A stretch of DNA of 64,000 nt from Scleroderma bovista (lineage: Eukaryota; Basidiomycota; Agaricomycetes; Boletales; Sclerodermataceae), in contig JAYMGJ010000242.1 in assembly GCA_037178675.1 (NCBI GenBank), forward strand, positions 1 to 64,000, in the 5' to 3' direction. This document shows, one piece after another, positions 1 through 10,894 of this stretch. A model generated the notes under the pieces. It was not told where the DNA came from, did not search any database, and worked only from the letters and a program-made list of their open reading frames with translations. Numbering within the stretch: the first letter of the stretch is position 1; every line of letters starts with the position of its first letter. A program made the translations under genes and the position numbers.

Positions 1-588
1 ACTTGCCCGAGTTCGAATTACGCCGACTCCGTCGCTATGTCGTTAGGTCGGTTTGCCACCGCAAGAAGTCAAATTTCAATCATGAATACCTAGTATTCGA
101 AATTCTAGAACCAACAGGCGGACTCACACACGTTATTTCCCAAAGGGAGCTTGAAGGCCAGTTGACTAGAATCGTGCCACAGATACTCACGCCGGGCAAG
201 TCATTGCCAGCCTCCGATCGTATTCTTATTGGCCCTGAAGCAATAGCCCACCAAGAGCAAACGGATAGAGACATTCGAACGCTCGTGTTCCACCAAAAAT
301 TCTAACCCACAGTGATGGATCTAGCCCTCTTACTGCAATTGGTGCATGAATCTGCCCCCAAATTATAAAGTTTTAAGCACGCAGTGCTTTTGGTTTGCGG
401 ACATTGTTTTCGAGCTTCTTCAAGCGATTTTCCCCGATCCGCACGACACCCTTGGAGCTGCAGAGAGGAAGCGTCGAAAGTTTCTGGGCATCAAGTGGCG
501 AGTTCGCGGAGGCTTGGGTGATATTGAAACAGAATACGAGCGACGAATGGAGGTTTACTGGTTAACGGGCACATTATCTGCACAATAG
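1..588 (+). pseudogene. Diverged fragment of orphan CKCRAGKGHEF-type family
   Basis: Function is unknown. The reading frame up to 305 and a second frame at 346-588 together resemble the proteins at 54700-55750 and 3729-4657. The shared pieces are the EYLVFEIL segment (EFLVFEIL in the others) and a later segment around QCFWFADIVF (QCSWYANTIF in the others). The frame is broken by an in-frame TAA at 303-305, and then by a one-base shift near 351-360 in a run of Cs. The window starts inside the gene, and no ATG is visible at its beginning. This is the most diverged of the three family copies here. I call it a decayed paralog; a short intron over the break is less likely because no GT-AG pair fits. 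Confidence 0.6.
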
Positions 589-593
589 TCGGA

Positions 594-2850
594 CAACAAA
601 CGTCCCCTTGACAGCGCCTGACCATCGAGACCTCATCATGAGCACGCATTCTAAAGTCACACCTATCATCTCGCTCTGCCCATACGCCCGATCGACCTCG
701 AAGGTTGGGCCAGTGCCAACTAAACAAAATATTATGCCCTGATCGACCCTAAACACGAGTATTTTCCCCTCGAAGCCTTCGCCAGCCATGTTCAGAGTCA
801 AATGCGGTGATGTGCACTCACAGGTGCACCCTCACATCTGCACCTGCAGCTGACCCTCCGCCCGTGTTCAAAGCGCTTTGACCAGTCACCAGCAAAGTTC
901 CTAAGGCTGGATGAACTCTTCGTCCTTCTCCTGGCGTTCCTCCATTCACGCTCGACTCCAACGGAACTGCTCTCTGTTGTTTGGTTCCAATCACTCGAAG
1001 ACAATTTCACCTGGTAGCTTCTTGGCGTCCCTCGTATTCACAAAAGCCCAAGGATATGCACGCAAGCGCTCCTCCTTAGCTCCCATCCAGGACCATACCA
1101 ACAACTTACTGATCCCTTCTGAGGCAAGGCGCAATCTTGGCCCCGCTGGGACGATGGGTGATTCTATTGGAAGCACGACGGAGCAAGAGTTTGATGCGAG
1201 CGACCCAGATTCTGATATTACTGATGAGCTCCAAGTGATTTTCTCTAACTCTTACAGGAGGATATCCCATCCTTTGATGCGAAGGTGCTACGCCCGCCAC
1301 TGCGATCCCCTGGTTTACCGCCATAGATACCATTGCCCACTCCGAGGGATTTGGCTCCCGAGGTGCCTGTCTTCTGCGCCAATGTTATCGATGACGATGA
1401 TCATCAGGTGGACATCGAGGAGGCGGCTATACGTTCGATTTCACTGGAGAGATCAAGAAACTTAATCAGCCTGGCGCATCGTATCGTCATAGTTTCGATG
1501 GAGCAATTAGAGCATGCGTTCCATACTCCTGCGATGATCAACCTTGGCTACGATTTCGGCAAAATGTCTTTCCAGTGCCCAAGAATTTGCTACAGGATGA
1601 ACTGTCGAGGGCTGGAGAAAGCGCGTCCAACCTGCCGAGTGAATATGAGTCATGCGAACTTTCTCCGATGGGTTCCCCCCCTCAATGTCAATGCTGAGCC
1701 ATCTTTCCTTCTTGGCATCGATTCTTGCGCTACGATCGCTTTGGTTGACGACTTGCTCAATATTATCGCACCACGGATGATGCACAAGCCTAGTTCCATT
1801 GGATCTCATCCTTCAGACGGCGAATTGAACAGGGACTTCAAGTCCAATGCCATCAAAGAGGACGCCAGCGAAAATGCCCCTTTCACATCTCAGACATCAT
1901 TCCTCCAGTGGTCGTTCACTCCTTGTCCACGGATGATAGTGCACTTTTGAAGTTGATATTCGCGAAGGCTGTCGAGATACTATTGCCATAGCCTCGTTCT
2001 CGTCTCAACTCGGATTCCAGCTCCAAGCGAAGGTCTCGAGGCGTCGTTCCTAATTCCATCATTGCAATTCGTCCGCTCTCAGCTTCGGAGGACTGGATTC
2101 ATTTGCTGAAATTTGAAGAGGCTTTGAATTCAATGACAATCGCCCAGGCTTCTATCCAGCGCCTGCAACAACTTCAGGGCATGGTAAACATGAATTGGTC
2201 TTCAGCATCGTACCTGTTTTCTTGTACAGTCATCTCGTTCACGCTGGGTCTTGTCGCCATTCGATTATGCATCTCTCGCTCTCCATTCAAAGCAACGGCC
2301 CTTGTCCGACGACTTTTCTTTCTCGATGTTGACGACATGTTCTCATTCGTCCACAAGCAGCCCTGCTGCAAACGAGTCGATGGTGATACATCCAGCTTAT
2401 ACTTCCGTGCCCCTGTACACTCACAAGTTCATCCTTATAATTGCAGTCACCGCCGTCACGGATCAACGGCTTCCATCACCTCCCTTGGTCCCCCTATCAG
2501 CTTTTACAACTGCAGTTTCGTGCATCGCCGAGGTGATTCTAACACGAGCATCAGCAACGCAGCACTGTCCTATGCTATGTGTGGTGCGAATGGTGGTCGG
2601 ACAACTTGGGCAAAGCATCACTTTCTGTTGACTCGGTCGTCAGTGATTCCTCAGGCGTCCTGGGTTGGGAGACAAGATGCTCGAGTGTATTGCAGCAACT
2701 CTCACGTGACACTCCGTCTACAAAACCTTGCCATTTCATGACATATCACGTCCGTCTCGCACATCTCGCCCATGTCACAACCCGTGTCCCGCTGCCGACG
2801 TCATCGATCATCATTGATGTCGTAGATAGTATGTTTTCTTTTTCCTTTTC
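594..2850 (+). pseudogene. Decayed copy of the large gene at 60004-64000
   Basis: From about 594 the DNA follows the third exon of the 60004-64000 gene from about 62019 onwards, with many indels and stops. Examples are the stretch around 650-720 against 62080-62150, and 2160-2460 against 63700-64000. The intact frame is broken into several pieces, so no long product can be made. The right-hand limit is uncertain because the parent leaves the window. A GTATGT followed by T-rich DNA at about 2830 could be a retained intron donor, which would point to DNA-level duplication rather than a retrocopy; that is inference. It shares changed bases with the fragment at 55976-57080 that the parent lacks. 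Confidence 0.75.
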
Positions 2851-3588
2851 CTCGTGTTTCTCTTTTTCTTTCATTGCATTGTTTTGCCTTATCACATTAA
2901 TTCCTTGTATCTATTGTCCTATGTTGTTCTGTCTCTCTGCTCACTATCTCCGACTGCCACGTGTGTCTCAAGGCACTTTGTTCTTCTTCTTTCAAGCCTT
3001 GTTCCTTGTCTCTCAACTCTTCTCAACTCTTTTTACACAACTAGTATATAAGGTCTCCTGTATTGAGCTTCAAGCAAGAATAAGATTCCACCTCATTTGT
3101 TCTCAAATTTCCTTGTCTGAATGTGCTTGGCTCAACCTCAGATTTTACCACACTGACCTCCCCCTTCTTCTACATAGGACATGCTTGCTGCCATGAGGCT
3201 CTTCCGAGCCACCAGCATGTCCAAAAACAAACACTTCACCTGGAGTACTAACATTGACTCCTCTTTTCTAGGACGTGCTCATCACCATTAGACTAAACTG
3301 TTTATCACAACAACTGGAGTGCCCTTCCGAGGATACCCAATAAGACTACATACATAGATGACCCACAAATACTCGCTATATAGTATTAGTACCTCAGTTC
3401 CCCAAATACATTACTCTCACGGCCCGTGGCACCGTGTCTTGACACTTTTTGTTTGCTTGCAGTGGTATATAAATTTAGACCCTCTCACACCTCAGGCACT
3501 GCTTCTCGATAGCAATAGCAGTCTGTTAGATAGGGTTGAAGAAGTAGCCTCAGAGACCAGCTGTAAGCTCGTGTTACATATTGAACCC
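2851..3588. other. Non-coding stretch with kinase-upstream relic
   Basis: No gene is supported. 2830-3030 is pyrimidine-rich, and a TATATAA box sits near 3051. 3240-3500 resembles the DNA just upstream of the FunK1 kinase (40850-41045), including the shared ACTACATACATAG and CCCCAAATACATTACTCTC words. It looks like a stray copy of that upstream region next to the orphan-gene 3' flank. Confidence 0.4.
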
Positions 3589-3728
3589 TTGCGGAACGTC
3601 GTAGCACCTTGTACTGACGTCTTGATAATGAACCTGGTTTTGTCAGGACACAGGTTGATGTATATGAACATTGTCATTGAATGTTATGTATACTGCCTAG
3701 TACACCTCCCAAGACAAAAAGACAACTA

Positions 3729-4657
3729 TTAGGGCCACAATGCGTCAAATTGCCTGCGCATTTCGAAATACACCCATTTGTTTCCCGCCCGCATATTGGC
3801 CAAATATGTTTCATGTTCAACATCTGTAAATGCCAGTGCTTTTCTGACTCGCTCAAATTCTTGACGTGACCTTTCCATTTCAATCTCGTACTGCTTCCAG
3901 TACTGCTCGGAACAAACATGAATATGTGATGATAAAGAGCAAGCAAATCCTCGCACAGCATAGTGGTTCTTAATTTGTTGAGAATATTTCTGATGGAGGC
4001 CATTAACACCTCCTTCTATTGAAACTTTGATCCCTTGATGCATCCCTTTCTTCTTCTCCTTTCTCCCGGGCACTACAACGCCACCTGGGAAGATGTCTTG
4101 CAAAGCAAGAAAGATCGTGTTGGCATACCAAGAACACTGTATACCATCGAGGTTGATATCACCGGCATGTGTCTTGACAACTTCCAGGACAGCGTAAAGC
4201 TGATCCGCAGAAGGTCGTGTGCTGGTAGGTGGGTATGTGAGGGTACGAAGGATGTCATATTTACCCCATTTCCCAATGATATAAAGTTCTTTGTAGGTAC
4301 CCTTGACCGCAATATCGAGATGGTCCAGTGCTGGGTGGCAGTGATCGCAAGGTCTGGATAGTATCTCTGAGTACATCTTCAGGGAGACAGATGATGTGAA
4401 GCGGCTGACTTGTTTCGACTACTATCACTGAACTGTAGTGAATCAGTGAGCACCACAAATGATGTGCAATCACCAGCGGGTGAAAGGATCTCGAAGACCA
4501 AGAATTCATGGCCCTTTCCAGCTCTGCATTTGCAGTGTAAAACTTTGTTGACGAAACACTGCGAGACCTGCGCTAGATCCTGCACCAAGCGTGATTGGTA
4601 CCATACGTCGACCGAGCTCATGAAACCGAATTCCTCGAACAAACCAAAAATGGAGGG
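3729..4657 (-). pseudogene. Orphan CKCRAGKGHEF family, 3' part, split by transposons
   Basis: This is the minus-strand continuation of the gene whose first codons lie at 23287-23391. It is closely similar to the protein at 54700-55750 over its whole length: the CKCRAGKGHEF motif, then CHPALDHL, then a WYANTIFLALQDIFPGG segment, and a basic, probably coiled-coil tail. The function is unknown. Two lesions are visible. Gypsy A interrupts it right after 4657. In addition, a 2-bp excess just before 4376 throws the frame into a TGA at 4379-4381, compared with the copy at 55061-55085. 3590-3728 is its 3' flank, which also matches 55760-55860 in reverse. The gene is dead here even without the insertion. 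Confidence 0.75.
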
Positions 4658-4662
4658 CTGTG

Positions 4663-4935
4663 TGGAAACTCACCACGAGGGGAGTAACACTTATGATAGT
4701 AGCTCGGGAGAACATGGACAAGCGCATGGGATTCACGATATTACAAGGGGTAACAGTAGTGAGAGCGAGAGTGAGAGAGAGAGGGAAAGAAAGAGATGTC
4801 CCGCCTGAGGGGACCTCGGGTATATATGAGGAAACGCGCTGACTACAGGACAGAAAAGGAAATAGAGCACTGCGCACGGACCTAGCGCGCATGGACGTCA
4901 TATTAGTAAGCTGTTAGTAAGACGCCAGGCTTACA
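4663..4935 (-). repeat. Gypsy A 3' LTR
   Basis: A 273-bp long terminal repeat running TGTAAG...TTTCCA on the minus strand. It pairs with 23014-23286 (six differences). It has an internal TATATA and a purine/pyrimidine-biased core. Confidence 0.93.
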
Positions 4936-4965
4936 CCCCTCCACCCTATGAAAAAAAGGCCAACC

Positions 4966-5253
4966 TGTTGAAGTCGCACATGCACCCGGCGTAAACCATC
5001 GACGAAGTGCGCACAAGACTGCGACCCATATTAGTGTAGACTTAGTAATAGTCCTCTTTAGAGTAGATGTTACATGTCACACGTCACGCGTCACAGTCAC
5101 ATGTCACACTATTTGTTGTATATAAACAGCGGTCATCGCTTATATAATATAACAGCTCTTAACCAGCTACCACTACCATCTCAGGTTGTCCACTCTACCC
5201 AACAGGTGAGCAGGAGTAGCAGTTCCTCTACGTACATAGGTATTGCTTCAACA
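4966..5253 (+). repeat. Copia I 5' LTR
   Basis: A 288-bp LTR ending in perfect 8-bp inverted repeats (TGTTGAAG...CTTCAACA). A TATATAAA box at about 5119 is the likely promoter element. It pairs with 17903-18190. Confidence 0.95.
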
Positions 5254-5267
5254 GGTTATGAGCCCCG
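5254..5267 (+). promoter_or_regulatory. Copia I primer binding site (initiator-Met half-tRNA type)
   Basis: GGTTATGAGCCCCG begins immediately after the 5' LTR. Its first 12 bases are complementary to the anticodon stem-loop of initiator methionine tRNA (GGGCTCATAACC), not to a tRNA 3' end. This is the arrangement known for Drosophila copia, where a cleaved 5' half of the initiator tRNA primes reverse transcription. Confidence 0.8.
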
Positions 5268-5574
5268 TGAGCACACTGTGTGCAGCAATGCACCAGACAG
5301 CACTCCAGCTCCCTGAGCGTCACTTTAACTAGCTTGACGCTGTGGACCACAGTGAGCTCCTAGTTGAGCCCCTGCACAGCCACAGGCGAAGTTCGTCGAT
5401 GACTTGCACCAACCATGGCGAACATCGTCGACGACTTGCGCTGGCATGACCTAGTCATGAGTTAGCTGTTGACAGAAGTGCTTTCATTAGCACTCAGGTG
5501 TTTCTTCTTTTCTTGCTTGTCCGTTGTCGCATTCACTTGCTGACTCTGTTGACTCCCAACAGAATATCGACAAG

Positions 5575-6897
5575 ATGGTTCCCGTGTTCACTGGCTCCAA
5601 CTGGCAGCAGTGGCACACTTCTATGCAGGCCTACCTCCGGGCACAAGGCCAATGGTACATCTACGGGATGACGCAGCCCGCTGACGGTCACGATGACCGA
5701 AAGGACTGGGACGACAACACCAAGAGAGCGCTCGGTAATATCACCTTGCGCCTCGCCCCCTCTATCCAGGTCGCAGTCTCCGAACTTACTACTGTAAAGG
5801 AAGTCTGGGACTACCTTAAGAAGGACTTCGGCACCCCCAGTATTGGCTCTGCTTATGCTGAGCTTAGTAGGCTCCTTGCAACCACCATCCCTGCTGGCTC
5901 TCACCCCGCTCCGGCTATCACCAAGGTGCTTAGCCACTTTGCTTATCTCAAGGATGCCGGCTTTGAGTTCCCTGCCAACGTGCAGGCCATGATCATCCTC
6001 TGCAAGCTCCCTCCTACTATGGAGGTTGTAGCTCAAATTCTTAGCCAGACGTCACCTGACGAGATCAAGACTCTGAAGCCCGACGGGATCGTCAAGGCCG
6101 CCACGCTCTCTTTTGAGCAGAAAGGTGCCACTTCCTGCGGCGGTGGTAAGGGCCCCCAGGCCAATAAGCTTAGTGCTGTGAAGCGCAAGCCGGCTGACCC
6201 CAAGTTTGCCCAGCAGCAGCAGCAGCCCCAAAGGCAGCAGCAGCAGCAGCAAGGTGGGTCCAACAGCAGTGTGAGCGGAAACGCTCCTGCCCAAGGACAG
6301 GGAGGCCACACACGCCGTGGTGGCAAGAAGGCTCGCGCTCGTCGCGAAAATGCCCAACAAGCCGCCTTCGCCACCTACATCCGCTATGAAGACGGACCTG
6401 TGCCCACAGTTGACCCCCGCACCTTGGCCCATACCCCCGGTGCTACCAACTTCGGCCCTCCCGCATTCGATAATACCATCAAGGCCTTCGATTTGGCACA
6501 CCATCTGGGGGTAGAGCCCTCCTGCCAGACCATCCGCACCCTCGACCAAGTTGTGTCGTTGGCGAGTGCAAACCTGGACCAGCCCGAGGCCGGTCCCTCC
6601 TCGTTGAAGCACCCTCGTCTTGAGGAGCGCATCACGATGTATGAGGAGGATGCCATCTCCCTTGGGGATGAAGAGCCCATTGCTCACGAACTGTTCGCTG
6701 ACGACGAGTTCGATGAGATCGATGCGATGGTCCTCAACCGCTACAACGCGACGTTGATGGCGATGGGCGCAGAGGCCAGCCTTTTCAGGCAAGTACCTTC
6801 TGCACGCGTGCTGACCGACACTGACATGCTCCCTTTACATGTGCGCTACACGCTGTCACGCACCAAACAGGTTTGGTACAGTGAACATGGAAGATAA
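5575..6897 (+). CDS. Copia I Gag
   Basis: Capsid polyprotein of a Copia element. It opens with a Copia-type Gag domain: a GSNWQQWHTSMQAYL segment near the start, then TVKEVWDYLKKDFG. A Gln-rich run follows, from CAG repeats at about 6211-6250, then a basic stretch (RRGGKKARARR) and an acidic C-terminal part. The first ATG in frame is at 5575; codons upstream stay open to 5524 without an ATG. There is no CCHC zinc knuckle, so the basic stretch probably does the nucleic-acid binding (inference). The last 40 or so residues may not be original, because coding similarity fades where the unexplained block begins at about 6790-6900. Confidence 0.75.
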   Translation: MVPVFTGSNWQQWHTSMQAYLRAQGQWYIYGMTQPADGHDDRKDWDDNTKRALGNITLRLAPSIQVAVSELTTVKEVWDYLKKDFGTPSIGSAYAELSRLLATTIPAGSHPAPAITKVLSHFAYLKDAGFEFPANVQAMIILCKLPPTMEVVAQILSQTSPDEIKTLKPDGIVKAATLSFEQKGATSCGGGKGPQANKLSAVKRKPADPKFAQQQQQPQRQQQQQQGGSNSSVSGNAPAQGQGGHTRRGGKKARARRENAQQAAFATYIRYEDGPVPTVDPRTLAHTPGATNFGPPAFDNTIKAFDLAHHLGVEPSCQTIRTLDQVVSLASANLDQPEAGPSSLKHPRLEERITMYEEDAISLGDEEPIAHELFADDEFDEIDAMVLNRYNATLMAMGAEASLFRQVPSARVLTDTDMLPLHVRYTLSRTKQVWYSEHGR

Positions 6898-8971
6898 CGT
6901 CTATATAGAATGATCCTTATGCGAAGGATAAGCACGACGGACCCTCATCGTAGCCATCTATCGCACAAGAAGACTATCCTGATGCAAGAGGTGATTGCCA
7001 ACGCTGACAGTCATCACTCGCACAAGAACCGCCAAGAAGCAGAAGAAACTGAAGGAATAACGTCCATTATGGTATGAGAAAGGAATGCACTCTATCGCAG
7101 TCCAACTCCCATACCAGAACGAGCAAAGAAGCTGAAGAATTGAAGGAGAAACGAAGGAAAGAAGAGAAGAAACAATTTTAGCGCTGAAATGTCATTTTTA
7201 GGCGCCCAGTGCCGGCATTCCGATATTTTGAATAGCTCCACCGTTTCTGAAGCTATCAGGCACGTGACTATACCGTCAGAGAGCCTAGAGCGTGGTCTAT
7301 CTGCCTGTCAAGTTCCGATGTAAATCCGTTCATTTCCCACGGAGATATTCCCCCCGCAATCCAGACACTCGTCTCATCGCTCACTATGGAGTCCGTATTT
7401 TCTCTGGATCATTTCTCTGCTATTGCTGCAGATCTCCACTATGTCCTGCTCTTAGGACAGCCTCTCCCTGAGTTCCCGTGCACTGCCTGGCACATATCTT
7501 CCCAGCCTGCTCCCTCAGTCCCCCTCGTTCTCGGTCAGTGCGTTCTCCTCGTCAGTCCTGCATCAAGGACGTACTTTGGTCGTCTTAGGTCTATTGTCAA
7601 GCTTGAGAAGTCTTCTCTGGTCGTCTCTGTGTCCCCTGAGCCCTCAGCCTATGGTCCCTTCCTCCCAGATACTTGCCATGTCCATCTTCCTCTGTCATTC
7701 GTCTCGCTTTCCCGGATGCGTCGAATTCAATACTCTATCCGCTTCCCTGCTTTCAGACGACGTCCCACAGCACCATGACAGTTATACCCCCACTTTAGAG
7801 TGCTATTAGGAAGAAGAACCCTCTCTCGTTCTTTCCCAGAAGAGAGCTTGTCAAGGGAGCCCATGGTTGTGCTACAGTGGCGCTAGAACACATGCATTAC
7901 ACCTTAGTGTATGCTGACCCCCCAAAGACCTCTGGACCCCTGGTACCCTTCTTGTGGCTGTTCTGTCTCGGATCAATCCCCCTATTAATCCCAGATCTTC
8001 CCCATTGTTGTCCCATCAAGTTCTTGATGGTACACAGCCTCCCATCAAACTTCTTAGGCTGTGCATCAATGACTCCCTTCTGCTGTGCAGTGACTCATCC
8101 CTTGCTTACTGATGCTCTCTTGTCATCAGTATTACTCTATCCCTTTCGCATTTTTGGTATATTACTCAGCTGATGACTCACTCCCTTACCAATCAATCTT
8201 GTCATGCAGCTTACTCATTCCTTTACTCAGCAGCTTATTCATGCTCCCTATGCTTACTCATTCATGCTTATCCCTTGCTTACTGATCGCTTACAAACCCC
8301 TTACAAAGCTCTTACCAATCCCTTACCAATCCTTGACAAATTCTGCTTACTCCCTTCTCTTTTTGTACTTTAACGCTGTGCCCCCCCATTTATTTAAACC
8401 CCTGGGCTCAGCCCAGTGGGAGAGAGCCCAATAGCACGAAATTATCCCTCTCTCAGTCCCTCTCAGTCACTATCCCCTCAGTACTTTGAGTCTTGTAGGC
8501 TTCAGTGAAGGTCTAAAGACTCTGATATTCAAGTTTTATCCAATCTATTCAAGTCCAAGTCTTTCTCTAGGCTCAAGCGGAGTCTAGCCTGTCAATCCTT
8601 CATCTCCTATTGCTTCTGGACGTCAGGAGCCCCCTTGTCCCCTTGCTGCACCGATCTCTAGGTGTAGTATCGCTATCTCAGTCCCAGTCAACTCAATCCC
8701 TGCTTTGACACTTCCTAGGCTTTAGGAAGAGTCCAGACCCTTATCCCCTTCGTCATCTATTGCTCCTGTACCCCAGGAGTATCCTGCATCATCGTCTGCA
8801 TCACCCTGTTGGTGTAGATCCCCTCTTCCCCTCCTCAGCACATCCTCTCTGGACCACCACTTGCACTTTTCGTAGTCCTTTGTTGGTGTTGTGTTTGGGT
8901 TGTTGTTCTGACCCAAATCCACACTTTGACTCACAACGCCGTCACTGTATATAGCGAGTAGTACCTACAAT
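6898..8971. other. Unexplained 2.1 kb block between gag and pol of Copia I
   Basis: Intact Copia elements do not have so long a gap here. An ATG-started frame of 130 codons (7386-7778) resembles nothing I know. 7900-8380 is a pyrimidine-rich string of degenerate CTTACTCATCC/CCTTACCAATC-like words. ATTTATTTAAACCCC at about 8390 looks like a core promoter. I could not find matching termini or a convincing target duplication. It may be a further nested, truncated retroelement. Confidence 0.35.
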
Positions 8972-10287
8972 ATGTCATGTCGTGTCTCGAGTACAGCATA
9001 TATTTGTTTGTGTTCTCATGAAATGAGTGATGCACGCTGTGCTAGATGTAAGGGAAAAACGGTCGATGATAGCGAACTCTCTGGTGCCTTCTGGCTACTA
9101 GACTCTGGCGCATCCCGCCATTTTACCGGTGACATAGGCGATTTCGCCTCTTACAACGCGCTAAAGCGAGCGCATTACGCCAAAACTGCAAATGGTGTAG
9201 CACTGATTGCTGGCATTGGCACGGTATTACTCCGGTGCCTAGACCACAACTCAGGGGATGAGAAAGTAGTAACCCTCACCCAAGTGCTCCATATGCCAGG
9301 CGCTACTGCACGCCTTATTTCTATGGGCGAAATGCTCCAGCGTAACTATAAGGTCACTGGCGATAAGCGCGGCATTAGCCTCATCGGCAAAACCGACCGC
9401 CTATGGTTTGGGCCAGACCCAGAAGATGATCGCAACGTCATTTTTGGGATTAGATCTATCCCAATAATTAGATCAAACTATGTTGCCTCCATGAGCAAAG
9501 TCAATTATGACATTATGCACCGGAGATTCGGGCACCCCTCAAAGGAAGTACTCCGACGCGCGCAAAAACATATGCAGCGCTTCCCGGAGATCCACTTTCC
9601 GACTGAGGACTGTGTTTGCCCTGGATGTGCTCTTGGCAAAATGCCCAATCGAGCTTTCCCAGAAAATGAAAGACGTGCTTCCAAGCCTTTCGAGCTGGTG
9701 CACTCTGATCTCAAATCCTTCCCGGTCACGTCGTACCAGAAGTTCAAATATGTTATCACCTTCTACGACGACTATACCTCTCACGCCTGGACCATGCCTC
9801 TCCGCTCCAAAGCTGCAGCGATCACGGCTGCCAAAGATTTCCTCGAAATGGTGCGAGTACAACATGATGCGCACGTCGTTGGATGGATGTCGGATGCCGG
9901 TGGAGAGTATAAATCCGATCTATTTGATCGAGCACTCCTTGAAAAGGGAATTAAAATATATCAAAGTGCTCCACGAACTCCCATGCAGAATGGCCGCGCC
10001 GAGCGTCTAGGGCGCACTCTCATGGATAAAGCTGAGTCTATGCGGCATCAAGCCTGCATCCCTGACTCCTGGTGGGAATTTGCATTCGCTCATGCAACTC
10101 ACCTTTACAACCGTACCCCGGTAGCTCGCCTGCGATGGCACACCCCCCATGAAATGCTTAAGGGGGAGATGCCTAACATCGACCACCTCCGTGTATTTGG
10201 CTGTGGAGCCTTTGTCTACCTCCCAGCCTCAGCTAGAGCGAATAAAATGGCTCCCAAGTCGGAGCTAATGACTTACATCGGTGTTGC
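8972..10287 (+). pseudogene. Copia I Pol, first part (protease-integrase)
   Basis: This part cleaves the polyprotein and joins element cDNA to host DNA. The protease active site is in FWLLDSGASRHF at about residue 43. The integrase zinc site runs HRRFGH...CVCPGC. The integrase core shows D in LVHSDLKSF, D in MSDAGGEY and E in QNGRAERLG. The catalytic residues look intact. The start is uncertain: the frame is open upstream of the ATG at 8972, because the unexplained block abuts it. The frame runs directly into Copia II at 10288 and resumes at 15561 in the same phase after the GTTGC target duplication, so the two parts were one gene. Confidence 0.85.
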
Positions 10288-10562
10288 TGTTGGAGAACAG
10301 ACCGTCATATCGTAGATTACATATACGTACTTTCCTTTTTCGGACACTGTACCAATAGCTACGCCGCATGCACCGCTCTCCTTTCCTCCAGTCTCGTATA
10401 CACTCGACTGGAGGTAAGCCATACGTACACATTCCTTACTCTCAGTTTACTTACTCTACCTAGGACTTACAGTCACTCTTATAGGTAGATTCCCTCCAGT
10501 CTCGTATACACTCGACTGGAGGACTTACAGTCACTCTTATAGATCACGTTGTCTGTCTAACA
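10288..10562 (+). repeat. Copia II 5' LTR
   Basis: 275 bp, TGTTGG...CTAACA. It contains two identical 30-bp hairpin units (stem CCTCCAGTC/GACTGGAGG, 12-nt loop) at 10385-10414 and 10493-10522. Direct repeats of ACTTACAGTCACTCTTATAG lie beside them. It pairs with 15281-15555. Confidence 0.95.
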
Positions 10563-10576
10563 GGTTATGAGCCCCG
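10563..10576 (+). promoter_or_regulatory. Copia II primer binding site (initiator-Met half-tRNA type)
   Basis: GGTTATGAGCCCCG directly follows the 5' LTR and is identical to the Copia I site. It is complementary to the initiator-Met tRNA anticodon stem-loop. Confidence 0.8.
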
Positions 10577-10894
10577 CCTAGCGCGGTAAAAATCCAACGG
10601 ACGACGAACCAAGCAGCCAAACAGATCCACAAGACCTCACTGCGCGGACCCCATCCATCCGAACCCTGACATTGAGCCACATCCGACCCTCCCCGGCAGA
10701 ACCGGACGCCACCCGTAGCACAGATGTCCCGAGAAGGTTCTCACGGACGCACAGGCCAACCAGCAGAGCCCACGGGAGCACTGGGACCTACTACCCTCGC
10801 ACCAGGACCTGAGAACGCAGGGAAAAATGTTCCCAAACAACCCAGGACCCAGCACCTCGCAATGCCCTATAACAACCCATGATCACGACCTACT

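Noticed and set aside
2851..3175. A possible LTR with TATATAAGG near 3051.
   Set aside because: No paired copy, no terminal TG/CA with target duplication could be set.
6033..6792. Long minus-strand frames opposite Copia I gag.
   Set aside because: They are shadows of the gag coding bias (CAG repeats give long open frames on the other strand) and have no domain.
7776..8945. A possible 1.17 kb solo LTR (TGACAGTTATACCCCC...CCGTCA) inside the Copia I cargo block.
   Set aside because: No target duplication matches at the two ends, no purine tract precedes it, and no second copy is in the window.
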